A DNA stretch of 64,000 nt from Paenimyroides aestuarii (GTDB taxonomy: Bacteria > Bacteroidota > Bacteroidia > Flavobacteriales > Flavobacteriaceae), in assembly GCF_024628805.1 (NCBI RefSeq), contig NZ_CP102382.1, positions 62,001-126,000 on the forward strand, in the 5' to 3' direction. This document shows positions 26,536 to 35,290 of the stretch, in pieces. The notes beneath the pieces are model-generated. The model did no database searches, was not told where the DNA came from, and was given only the letters and a program-made list of their open reading frames with translations. The translations under genes and the position numbers were made by a program. Positions within the stretch are counted from its first letter, which is position 1. The number at the start of each line of letters is the position of its first letter.

Positions 26536-28561
26536 TTTTAGTTTCTACAAAATACATTTTTGCCAATCCTTTTCCTTTAATTTCCAGCTCTCCGCGATAA
26601 GTAAACTCAAAATAATCTTTGGCCAATTCATAGGTGGTATGCCCCACATTGATTTTACCGTTTTCGCTTTTGGCTTTCATTCGGGCAGCGGTGTTTACGG
26701 CATCGCCCCAAATGTCGTAAGCAAATTTCTTGATACCCACAATTCCGGCAACCACTTCACCGGAATTAATTCCGATTTTAATTTCGAAATAAGGTTTGTT
26801 TTCTTTTTTTCTTTCTTCTTGATAGGTTTTGATAAAATGGCACATTTCTAAAGCCACTTCGATCATCATTTTAGCATGATTATCATTTACCAACGGAAGT
26901 CCGCTTACTGCCATGTAGGAATAACTGATTGTTTTAATTTTTTCGATTTGATGTTTGGTTGTAATTTCATCAAATGCTTTAAAGCAATGATTCAACTCGT
27001 CTAATAATTCTTGAGAATTCAGTTGATTGGAAACCGTATCTAAATTGGTGAAATCTGAAAATAAAATAGAAACACTGCTGAACTGCTTGATTTTGCTTTC
27101 GCCACTTTCTTTTAATTCATCGGCTACATCTTTAGGTAAGATATTCAATAATAAATCTTCTGATTTTTGTTTTTCGGCAAGCAATTCACTTTGTTGTTTT
27201 TCGATTTCTTGTTTCTGAATTTCAATTTCCTTGGTACGTTCTTTTACTTCGGTTTCCAAGAAATTCATTTTGTTTTCAAGAAGTTCTTTTCGTTCTTGTT
27301 CTTGTTGCAAGGTTTTTTCAGAGAGTTGCTGTACATGTTTTAGCTGTTGTTTCAATTTACGGCTAACCGCAGCGAAATTTGATGCTAAATAGGCAGACAT
27401 CGCAAAAGGAGTGCTAAAGAAAGATAAAATTCCTAATAAGAAAAGGATACTCAGCGAAATCGTATTCATGGTTTGTGTAACGAAAACTACTCCAACCAGC
27501 ATACCTAGAAGCATAGCAAAACCAAAGCTACAAATAAGTCCAATGGCTATGATCTTTGAGCCCGGTTTTTTGTTGATTGCCGCAATTAATACAATAATGA
27601 TGGCTTCTAAAAAAATGAAAGTAGTTAAGATGGAAGCGAAAAAGGATATATCAAACGAAACAAAATACATTAATAGCAAAATAATAACTACACAAATACT
27701 TAAAATGATAAAACGTAGTTTACTTTTACTAAATAAAAAGTTCACAGTTCCGCTTATTGCCAATGCACCAATTAAAGAGAATACAACAGAAATTGGGTTT
27801 GTCACTTCCGCAAATTGTATTCCTTCAAAACCATTTTGCAATGCCGGTGCATATCCAAAAAGATTACTTAGACCAGAGCATATATTAAAAATTCCAAAAA
27901 ACAGATTGGCAATGAATTTGCGATAAAACCCAAACAAAATAAAATGGATAACTCCTAAAGTGATAAAAATACAACCAACACCTGTAATTACAAGCCACAA
28001 ATAGTTGTTGAATTCCATCTTTTCTACATACTTATCTACCGAAACTAAAGAAAACTTAAAACCATTTTGCTGAAAAGCACTTTGTTTTTCATAAAGTGCA
28101 TCTGTATAATGCACGGCAAATGTTTGTGTGCCTGGCTGTGAAAAGACAAATATTTTAGGCAGATTTGTTAAACTATCGGCAGGTGTGTTTGCTTTACCAA
28201 AACCTCCTAAGTATTTTCCGTTTAGATACACCTTTGCATCGCCTCTTGCATAGACAAGCAGTGATATAGGTACATTTACTAATGATGAATCAATAGCAAT
28301 TTGCTTTCTAAACCACATTTGGCCTTTAAAATGGGGTGTTTTATTTTTTAAAAAAGCACTTGGAAGTGAATCCCAGCTGCTGTGATCAAAATTTGGATTT
28401 TTCCATACAGCATTGTTGCCCATTTGGGTGCGCCATTTCCCACTAATTTTTATTTCTTGCTCTAAATCTTTTAGAGAATAGATTTTTTCTGTTTGAATGC
28501 TGTCTTGCGCAAAACAAGTGTTTACAACAAATAGCACGAAAAGCCATAGAATATTTTTCAA
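26528..28561 (-). CDS. membrane class III nucleotide cyclase homologue, probably half-site
   Basis: The protein has 677 aa and the same layout as its downstream neighbour without the HD domain: signal peptide (1-18), jelly-roll-like domain (about 40-175), seven membrane segments (about 185-400), coiled coil (400-480), and cyclase domain (495-675). Metal Asp503 is present, but the second metal Asp is Tyr547 (ISYSYMAVSG in place of IGDAYMAVSG). Lys543, Asp616, Asn623 and Arg627 are kept, so the ATP-binding and transition-state half is intact. It lies first in a two-gene unit, with the stop codon overlapping the next start. Alone it should be inactive or weak. Confidence 0.88.
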   Translation of the reverse strand: MKNILWLFVLFVVNTCFAQDSIQTEKIYSLKDLEQEIKISGKWRTQMGNNAVWKNPNFDHSSWDSLPSAFLKNKTPHFKGQMWFRKQIAIDSSLVNVPISLLVYARGDAKVYLNGKYLGGFGKANTPADSLTNLPKIFVFSQPGTQTFAVHYTDALYEKQSAFQQNGFKFSLVSVDKYVEKMEFNNYLWLVITGVGCIFITLGVIHFILFGFYRKFIANLFFGIFNICSGLSNLFGYAPALQNGFEGIQFAEVTNPISVVFSLIGALAISGTVNFLFSKSKLRFIILSICVVIILLLMYFVSFDISFFASILTTFIFLEAIIIVLIAAINKKPGSKIIAIGLICSFGFAMLLGMLVGVVFVTQTMNTISLSILFLLGILSFFSTPFAMSAYLASNFAAVSRKLKQQLKHVQQLSEKTLQQEQERKELLENKMNFLETEVKERTKEIEIQKQEIEKQQSELLAEKQKSEDLLLNILPKDVADELKESGESKIKQFSSVSILFSDFTNLDTVSNQLNSQELLDELNHCFKAFDEITTKHQIEKIKTISYSYMAVSGLPLVNDNHAKMMIEVALEMCHFIKTYQEERKKENKPYFEIKIGINSGEVVAGIVGIKKFAYDIWGDAVNTAARMKAKSENGKINVGHTTYELAKDYFEFTYRGELEIKGKGLAKMYFVETKND

Positions 28562-28660
28562 TTTTGACTTGGATTTTTAAAGGATGTTAAAAGGAAATAA
28601 AAGTACTAAAATTTTGTGAAAATCAACAAATTTCAATTCAAATAAGATTGATTATATAAA

Positions 28661-28693
28661 AAAACTCCGATTGAAATTTCAATCGGAGTTTTT
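28661..28693 (-). terminator. terminator of the M16 peptidase gene
   Basis: AAAACTCCGATTGAAA and its exact complement TTTCAATCGGAGTTTT form one long palindrome downstream of the minus-strand gene. Confidence 0.88.
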
Positions 28694-28712
28694 ATACCAT
28701 TCAATTTAAAAA

Positions 28713-31526
28713 CTATTTTTTAGCAGTTTCTGGTTTTAAAACAGCTATCACACGGTTTTTAGTTAAGTATTTTTTAGCTACTTCTTGTACATCTTTCACC
28801 GTTAAAGCTTTTAAGTTCTTTTCAAAATCTAAAGCTTTTTCTGGGTTTTCTTGCTCAGAGAATGCATTTGTTAAAACGCCTAACCAATATCTGTTTTCTT
28901 TCAAAGATTTTGTGTAATCGGTCATTTCACCTTCTTTAAACTTGTCTAAATCTTTAGCTTCTGGTCCGTTTTGCTGAATTTTTTCAACTTCTTTCAAAGT
29001 CAATTCAATTAATTTATCAGCATCTTTTGGATTGGTTGGGTACGAAATGGAGAAATCGTAAGAACCATAAGGCAATTTGCTTAAGCTACCACTTGCACCA
29101 GCACCATACACACCGCCTTCTTTTTCGCGTAATTCTTCGATCAATTTAATCGTTAAAATTTCGCCTAAAGCTTGCATTGCCAAGTTTTCTTTTTGTGAAT
29201 AAGTAGTTTCGCCACCGTAAGAAATGCGAACCGAAGCTTTGTCGTCTGTACCTTTAAATACTTCTTTTTTGTGGATTCCTGTTTTTGCACGGAAGCCTGT
29301 ATCTTTAGGTGCTTCTTTGCGGTTTAAAGCAGGTAATGAAGCAATGTATTTTTCAGACATCGATTTCATTTGCTCATCGGTAACATTTCCAACAAAGAAA
29401 AATTCAAAGTCGCTTGCATCTGCAAAACGCTCTTTATACAATTCGTAAGCTTTTTTATAATCGGTGTTGTCCCAATCTTTTTCTGTAGGAATTGGTGACG
29501 AGTAACGCGCATTGTGGCCATACATAAAATCTGAAAGCTCTATTTGGAAGAATACTTCCGGCATCGCCATAATGTTTGCTAAATAAGATTTTGTTTTGTT
29601 TTTTTCAGATTCAAACGCTTTTTCATCGTAATTCAAATCAGTGAAATATGCGTGTACTGATTGGAATAAAAATTCTAAATCTTTTGGTGTTGCATTTCCA
29701 GAGAAACCTTCGGTGATGCCACCCACATAAGGGGATACACGATACAATTTACCTGTATTGAATTTAGCCAAAGCATTTTGATCCATACCTGCAATACCTG
29801 CTTGCGGAACAGAACCTGATGCGTGTTGTATTTTTTTATAGGTTTCATTGTCTATCAAGTTAAAACCACCAAAACTTCTTGCACCAAACACAATTTCATC
29901 ATTTTTAAAATCGGTTTTTTTGTAGGTAACTTTTGCGCCGTTTGATAGCGTTAAAGTAGTAGTACCCAACTTATCATTTTTAGTTGTATTAGTAACCTTA
30001 CCTGGCTTGATTTCTTTGCGAATTAATGATTCAGCAACTACAGCATCTTCATAAGGTGTAATTTCAACTTTTGATACATCTAAAGCAGCCAATACATCTT
30101 TTTCGGTAGGTGTTTTTAATCCTTCTTTTTCAGGTCCGGTTAAGATAATCACACGGTTTTCTTCTTTAATGTATGATTGAATAACGTTGTTTACATCTTT
30201 CAATGAGATAGTTGGCAACAAATCTTTCACCAAGTTGTATTCATAATCGATAGATGGTATCGCTTCACCTTCTAAAAAGTTTCCTTGATATTGGCCAAGG
30301 TAAGCAGATGAATTGTTTTTATCTTTATCGTTAAATGCTTTTTCATAAAACGCTAAATATTCTGTTTTTGCACGCTCTAATTCAGACTGTGTAAAACCGA
30401 ATCTTTTTGCACGTTCGTTTTCAATAGCCAAAACGCGTAAAGCTTCTAATTGTTTGTCTTCGCCTGTCATAGCCATAGACTGAAAAGCTTCTTTTTCGCG
30501 CCCATACATGCTGCCGTGAAAGCTGTATCCATAAACAAATGGTGGATTTGCATCGTTAGTGTATTCTTCTAAACGCGCGTTTAGCATTTGTGAAAACAAT
30601 CCTTCGATTAAATCTTTTTTATAATCGCCAACCGTTGTTGAAGGTTTTGCCTTTTCGTTGTCTTTATAAAAAATTTGTACGTTTGAAGAGGTGGCTTCTT
30701 TATCAGTGTTTACAGATACAAAGGTTTCCTTGTGATTTGGAATATCAAATGATTTGCGTTCTTTTGGATTTGCAGGGTTTTTGTATTTTCCGAAATGGCT
30801 TTTAATTTTAGCTTCCATTTCATCAACATTGATATCTCCAACCACAATAACAGCCATTAAATTGGGGCGGTACCAATCTTTATAAAACTGACGAATTTCT
30901 TCGTGTTTAAATGTTTCTAAATTTTCTTTTGTACCAATTGGCAAACGTTTCGCATACATTGAATTGTAAAGCATTTTTGGCAAATAATTCTTCATCATTC
31001 GCTCATTCGCTCCTAAACGTGTACGGTATTCTTCAATAACCACACCACGCTCATCATCAATATCTTTTCCATCTAAATTGGCATTAAATGCCCAATCTTC
31101 TAAAATCTGGAAACCCTTATCCAATTTCACAGGATCATCTGAAGGAATTGGCAAGAAATATACCGTTTCATCAAAACTGGTGTAGGCATTTAAGTGTTGC
31201 CCAAACTTCACCCCAATGCTTTGAAGGTAGCTGATTAATTCATTTTTAGGGAACGTTTTGGTTCCGTTAAAAACCATATGTTCCATAAAGTGCGCCAAAC
31301 CAACTTGCTTGTCGGTTTCTAAGATAGATCCAGCGTTTAAAACCAAACGTAAATCTACTTTTTTCTCTGGTTTTCCATTTTTACGGATGTAATACGTTAA
31401 TCCGTTGTCTAATTTTCCAATACGTACATCAGGGTCTGTTGGTAATTTTTGGTTTAAGTCTGCAACTTGTGCCCAAATTGATGCAGGTAAGATCAAAAGA
31501 CCTAAAGTAAGTTTTTTTAAGTTCAT
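28713..31526 (-). CDS. M16 family zinc metallopeptidase (two-repeat, pitrilysin-like)
   Basis: This 937-aa exported protein has a signal peptide ending near SIWAQ. The inverted zinc motif HFMEH (His79, Glu82, His83) lies in the first M16 domain, and RGVVIEEYRTRLG holds the third ligand Glu. A second, non-catalytic M16 pair covers about 530-930 (GAGASGSLSKLPYGSYDFSI). The length equals PqqL-like/two-half enzymes that enclose peptides in a chamber. It is probably a periplasmic peptide scavenger. It is a single gene with its own terminator. Confidence 0.93.
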   Translation of the reverse strand: MNLKKLTLGLLILPASIWAQVADLNQKLPTDPDVRIGKLDNGLTYYIRKNGKPEKKVDLRLVLNAGSILETDKQVGLAHFMEHMVFNGTKTFPKNELISYLQSIGVKFGQHLNAYTSFDETVYFLPIPSDDPVKLDKGFQILEDWAFNANLDGKDIDDERGVVIEEYRTRLGANERMMKNYLPKMLYNSMYAKRLPIGTKENLETFKHEEIRQFYKDWYRPNLMAVIVVGDINVDEMEAKIKSHFGKYKNPANPKERKSFDIPNHKETFVSVNTDKEATSSNVQIFYKDNEKAKPSTTVGDYKKDLIEGLFSQMLNARLEEYTNDANPPFVYGYSFHGSMYGREKEAFQSMAMTGEDKQLEALRVLAIENERAKRFGFTQSELERAKTEYLAFYEKAFNDKDKNNSSAYLGQYQGNFLEGEAIPSIDYEYNLVKDLLPTISLKDVNNVIQSYIKEENRVIILTGPEKEGLKTPTEKDVLAALDVSKVEITPYEDAVVAESLIRKEIKPGKVTNTTKNDKLGTTTLTLSNGAKVTYKKTDFKNDEIVFGARSFGGFNLIDNETYKKIQHASGSVPQAGIAGMDQNALAKFNTGKLYRVSPYVGGITEGFSGNATPKDLEFLFQSVHAYFTDLNYDEKAFESEKNKTKSYLANIMAMPEVFFQIELSDFMYGHNARYSSPIPTEKDWDNTDYKKAYELYKERFADASDFEFFFVGNVTDEQMKSMSEKYIASLPALNRKEAPKDTGFRAKTGIHKKEVFKGTDDKASVRISYGGETTYSQKENLAMQALGEILTIKLIEELREKEGGVYGAGASGSLSKLPYGSYDFSISYPTNPKDADKLIELTLKEVEKIQQNGPEAKDLDKFKEGEMTDYTKSLKENRYWLGVLTNAFSEQENPEKALDFEKNLKALTVKDVQEVAKKYLTKNRVIAVLKPETAKK

Positions 31527-31607
31527 TTGTAGTATTTTAAATTTCTCAAAAATAGAAACATTTCTCTAAAAATAAAATTAGAAAGTGGTAACAAAGTGTT
31601 AAAATAT

Positions 31608-31637
31608 AAAAAAAGACTCTTTTTTATGAGAGTCTTT
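31608..31637 (-). terminator. terminator of the aromatic amino acid hydroxylase gene
   Basis: AAAGACTCT and AGAGTCTTT form a 9-bp stem. On the minus strand a run of U follows. Confidence 0.8.
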
Positions 31638-31646
31638 AATAAAATA

Positions 31647-33380
31647 TTACAATAAATTCAATCCGTTTGCAATTAAATGAGCCACTTCGGGTCTGTTTGC
31701 TTTTACTTGCAACAAATGCGCTAAAGCACGCTCATGTAGTGTTGGGTTTTGCTGTTTGGATAGTTCAACTATCTCAAGAGTAAGCAACCAATCTTGCGGA
31801 TGTTCATGGATTAAATCATTTAAAATAGCTTCCAAATTTTCAGATGATTGTTGTTCGCGATGACTTCTCACTTTTTGATACAAACTTTCTAAAGCCGCTC
31901 GTTCATTGGTTTTTTTCGATTTAATGGTTTGAGTGGTTGGGACATGCGTGATCATATCAAAACTGTTTACATCAGCCGGTCCGGAAAAGGCAGAAACAAT
32001 TTTTTTGCCAACCGCCATATCATAAGTACCCCATTCAGGTTGGAACAAAACAGTTTCATTATGAGTAACGGTACAATTTTTAAAACTTATTAAAATGATT
32101 TCACCACGCAGATTTCGGGAACCTGTAATAATTTCACCGGCTACCTTAATATCTCCTTCAAACTCAAGCTCCACGTAATTTCCTTCATATATATTGTATG
32201 CTTGCAAATCGCGCGGTCCCATATCTTCAATTGTTAAATTGATATGTTTTAAACGACCAATAGGACTTCCAAAACCTTCGGAATGATAAGCTGTTCCATG
32301 GTTTACCAATTCCTTTTCTCGATAAGCCAAGGCTGTTTTTCCTGTTGTTTGAATATAAACAGGTTTGCCGTCGTGCTCAATCACATTAGTAAAAACACCC
32401 GAAATTTGCAGACCCGTTGAAAGTTCAATAGTTCCCAAAGCTTTAGAATGAATCAATTTTTCAACACCACTTAAACCTCCGGTTCTCAAAGCCATTTTAT
32501 TGGCAAATTCTTCCAAAACCATACTCAATTCCGCAAAATCTTTAGTCACATAAAGTTGAGGTTGTGGCTTGGTAATATCAAAACCTTGATAAGCAGCATC
32601 GATACTATAAGGTATTTTTGTTACCTTATTTGTCATACACCATTCGCTTTCCCCGATTGATGACAATAATCCGGCACCATATATCTTTGGATTTTCAACA
32701 GTCCCAATTAAACCATATTCAACGGTCCACCAATGCAAATTTCGAATTAAAGCCATTTCAGATGGCTCGGTGGCTTTGGCTTGCAGTTCATCTACTTTAT
32801 TGCGAATGCGTTTCAACTCACTTTCAGGTGTGCCTTCTGCTTCTTCTAAAATAGATAATTCGCGTATGGCTTCATAAATTTCATAATCGTGGGCAGAGGA
32901 AATAGCTTTGCAACCAATTTCGCCAAATCGTCTTAGATATTCTGCATATTCCGGATTTGCTATAATAGGAGCGTGCCCTGCACCTTCATGAATGATATCA
33001 GGAGCGGGTGTATATTCAATGTTTTCAAGTTGACGAATGTCGGAAGCAATAACTAAAACGTTATAAGCCTGAAACTCCATAAAAGCGTTTGGGGGAATAA
33101 AACCATCTACCGCCACTGCAGCCCAGCCAATTTCCTTTAAAATACGGTTCATACCGTACATGCTTGGGATGCTTTCAATAGAAATACCTGTTTTTTTTAA
33201 ACCTTCTAAATACGAAGAATGAGCAACTTTAGAAAGATAATCTACATTTTTGCGCATTACATAGCGCCATACAGCTTGGTTTATAGGGGTATAATCTTCG
33301 TAGTTTTGTGGTTTTATAAATTGTTTTAGATGCTTTGGTAAACGATCAAGTAACGGATTGGTTTCAAAATGCTCGTTCAT
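31647..33380 (-). CDS. aromatic amino acid hydroxylase (phenylalanine 4-monooxygenase family)
   Basis: The protein has 577 aa. The biopterin-dependent hydroxylase domain covers about 25-330. Iron ligands are His131 and His136 in IIHEGAGHAPIIA and Glu221 in HWWTVEYGLIG. GAGLLSSIGESEWCM and PYSIDAAYQGFDIT are other family blocks. The remaining ~240 residues form a C-terminal extension that is longer than in ordinary bacterial PhhA (about 260-300 aa in all), and its function is unknown. It converts phenylalanine to tyrosine if substrate preference is as usual. It is a single-gene unit. Confidence 0.9.
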   Translation of the reverse strand: MNEHFETNPLLDRLPKHLKQFIKPQNYEDYTPINQAVWRYVMRKNVDYLSKVAHSSYLEGLKKTGISIESIPSMYGMNRILKEIGWAAVAVDGFIPPNAFMEFQAYNVLVIASDIRQLENIEYTPAPDIIHEGAGHAPIIANPEYAEYLRRFGEIGCKAISSAHDYEIYEAIRELSILEEAEGTPESELKRIRNKVDELQAKATEPSEMALIRNLHWWTVEYGLIGTVENPKIYGAGLLSSIGESEWCMTNKVTKIPYSIDAAYQGFDITKPQPQLYVTKDFAELSMVLEEFANKMALRTGGLSGVEKLIHSKALGTIELSTGLQISGVFTNVIEHDGKPVYIQTTGKTALAYREKELVNHGTAYHSEGFGSPIGRLKHINLTIEDMGPRDLQAYNIYEGNYVELEFEGDIKVAGEIITGSRNLRGEIILISFKNCTVTHNETVLFQPEWGTYDMAVGKKIVSAFSGPADVNSFDMITHVPTTQTIKSKKTNERAALESLYQKVRSHREQQSSENLEAILNDLIHEHPQDWLLTLEIVELSKQQNPTLHERALAHLLQVKANRPEVAHLIANGLNLL

Positions 33381-33569
33381 ATTTAATATAAAAGGTTTGT
33401 TATTATAAGGTTTTGAATTTCAAATGTACAGTATTTTCTGCAATTTTTAAGTTATAAACACTAGTTCATTTATGTTAAATTGTATTTTTTTTGCTTTGAG
33501 TATTGTTTATTAAAAAATAATGCCTAAATTAGCACTTATAAATTAACAATAAAATAATATAAATCTATT

Positions 33570-34463
33570 ATGAAAAAAGTATTTTTATCTTTAGCAGCTC
33601 TTACGTTTGTTGCGACAGGATCTTTAACAGTAACATCTTGTGGAGGTGATGATTCTACACCAGTGACGCCTGTTGCACAGGATATTAAGTTAGCTTTGGT
33701 AACTGATCCTGCTGATGTTTATGCAGGTGAAGCATTTGAATTAAGTATTCAAGAAGCTGACGGCACACCAATTACAGGTGCTATTCTATATGCTAATGGA
33801 GAAGAAACAGATATCGAATCAGAAGATGGATCATTCGTTATCAATGGACCTGCTGGTGAAGTTACCCTTAGTGCTATGTATAATGACAAAATGAGTAATG
33901 AAGTTGTAGTTAATGTTCAAGAAGCTGTTGTGGTACCTTCTGAAGGAACAGGTACTTTTACATACAATGGAACTACGTATGACATTGACAATAGTGTTGT
34001 TGTTTTTAGAGGCTTATTTTACAAAGATAACACGCAAACCGCAGTAATTGCTAGCTGGCAAATAGAGTCAGTTTCAGGAAACACAACTGCAATTGCTAGA
34101 TTTACTACTCCTGCAACTCCTGCTGGTGGTGATCAATACACTTATGAAGAGCCTACAACTACAAACACAACGGGTACAGTTACAGGTGTTTTTGAAGGTA
34201 CTACATTAGCTGGACAATCTAACGAAAATGTAGTTATTAACTTTAACGCTCCTTTTGCTGATCCATTTTTCGTAGGAACATATTCTGCTTCTTCTGGAAA
34301 CATCAACGGAAATCCATTTTCTTTAACATTCGATGGAAAAACACCTCGAGTTAATAGTTCAGGAAAATCAGCTGCAAAAGGTGTTGCTAATTTTGTTTCA
34401 TCTAGAAACTCTATGAATGCTGGGAAACTTTCTGTCTTAAGCAATACGATTACTGTTAAATAA
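33570..34463 (+). CDS. hypothetical lipoprotein
   Basis: The protein has 297 aa with a long signal and a lipobox TSCGGDD (Cys24), where the acidic stretch after the Cys is typical of surface-exposed lipoproteins in Bacteroidota. Residues 38-115 look like an Ig-like/big beta domain (DPADVYAGEAFELSIQEADG, read in part; GEVTLSAMYNDKMSNEVVVNV). The remainder is Thr/Ala-rich beta structure. No family was recognised. The -7-like TAAATTAG upstream is only an approximate promoter. A clear terminator follows. Confidence 0.75.
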   Translation: MKKVFLSLAALTFVATGSLTVTSCGGDDSTPVTPVAQDIKLALVTDPADVYAGEAFELSIQEADGTPITGAILYANGEETDIESEDGSFVINGPAGEVTLSAMYNDKMSNEVVVNVQEAVVVPSEGTGTFTYNGTTYDIDNSVVVFRGLFYKDNTQTAVIASWQIESVSGNTTAIARFTTPATPAGGDQYTYEEPTTTNTTGTVTGVFEGTTLAGQSNENVVINFNAPFADPFFVGTYSASSGNINGNPFSLTFDGKTPRVNSSGKSAAKGVANFVSSRNSMNAGKLSVLSNTITVK

Positions 34464-34501
34464 TTAAGAGTCTTTAATTAAATAAAGATATTGAAGTTAA
34501 G

Positions 34502-34537
34502 GTTGGGTTAGAATAATTTTCTAACTCAACTTTTTTT
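34502..34537 (+). terminator. terminator after the 33570 lipoprotein gene
   Basis: GTTGGGTTAGAA and TTCTAACTCAAC pair with one wobble, followed by a T7 run. Confidence 0.88.
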
Positions 34538-34591
34538 ATTTAGTAGTGCTTAATAAAATTTTTAGATAAATTTAAAGTGTTTTTATTTGAT

Positions 34592-34627
34592 AAAAAAAAC
34601 TGCCCCAAAATTATATTTTGAAGCAGT
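34592..34627 (-). terminator. terminator of the Ala/Lys-rich lipoprotein gene
   Basis: On the minus strand, ACTGCTTCAAAAT pairs fully with ATTTTGGGGCAGT (two G-U pairs) and is followed by U8. Confidence 0.9.
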
Positions 34628-34652
34628 CCAATTTTTTCGTTGAAACGTCCTA

Positions 34653-35156
34653 TTATCTGGTTTTTAAATCATCGCTAGTCAATACAGCTTTGTTTTCTGC
34701 TTTTTTAATAGCACCATCCTTAACTGTAATTGTTTTCGTTTTAATTTCTTCTTTAGCTTTTTCTACTTTCTTTTCTGCATTTTTTACAGTGTTTTTAGCA
34801 GCAGCCCCAGCTTTGTTTGCTGCAGCAGTAGCTTCTTGTTTCACTTCTTCTGCTGTAGAAATTGCTTCTCCTTTTAATGTAGCTAATGCAGCTTTTGCAT
34901 CATTTAATTTTTTAGTAGCTGCTTGTTTCTCTTCTACTGTTACAGCTTTTTTCAATTCTTCTTCCGCTTCCTTGATTTTAGACTCTAAAGATTCAACTGT
35001 TTCAGCAACTTCTTCTTTAATTTCATTCAATGTGTCTTTTGCTTGTTCTGTAATTGAATCTAATTTATTGTCTAAGTTTTCTTGTGCTGCATCTTTTTTA
35101 CAAGATGTGAAAACTAATCCACCAATAACTGCTAATGATAAAACGATTTTTTTCAT
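34653..35156 (-). CDS. Ala/Lys/Glu-rich coiled-coil lipoprotein
   Basis: This 167-aa lipoprotein (MKKIVLSLAVIGGLVFTSC, Cys19) starts at 35156; a longer frame adds only 10 residues before the signal. After the lipobox it is almost entirely charged helix: heptad-like repeats of K, E, A and T (EVAETVESLESKIKEAEEEL, VEEKQAATKKLNDAKAALAT). It resembles membrane-anchored stress or LEA/apolipoprotein-like coiled coils, but composition alone cannot prove family. The complementary strand keeps an open frame of 205 codons because of this composition. That frame is a shadow. Confidence 0.8.
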   Translation of the reverse strand: MKKIVLSLAVIGGLVFTSCKKDAAQENLDNKLDSITEQAKDTLNEIKEEVAETVESLESKIKEAEEELKKAVTVEEKQAATKKLNDAKAALATLKGEAISTAEEVKQEATAAANKAGAAAKNTVKNAEKKVEKAKEEIKTKTITVKDGAIKKAENKAVLTSDDLKTR

Positions 35157-35290
35157 AATAAATATTTTATTTAAATTTAACTGCAAAATAAAACAATTTA
35201 ATCGAGTGTTCGTAAAAAATATTAAAAAAATTTAAACCCATGATTTGTAAATGATTAGTATCTTTACAACAATCACCTAAAATTGATGGT

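Noticed and set aside
26528..28561. Calling the 677-aa cyclase a pseudogene
   Set aside because: The frame is fully open, and Lys, Asp, Asn and Arg of the ATP half-site are conserved, which argues for a partner role.
34618..35235. 205-codon plus-strand frame opposite the Ala/Lys-rich lipoprotein
   Set aside because: It is Ala/Ser/Phe-rich only because the opposite gene is Lys/Ala/Glu-rich. The minus-strand gene has a lipoprotein signal and its own terminator.
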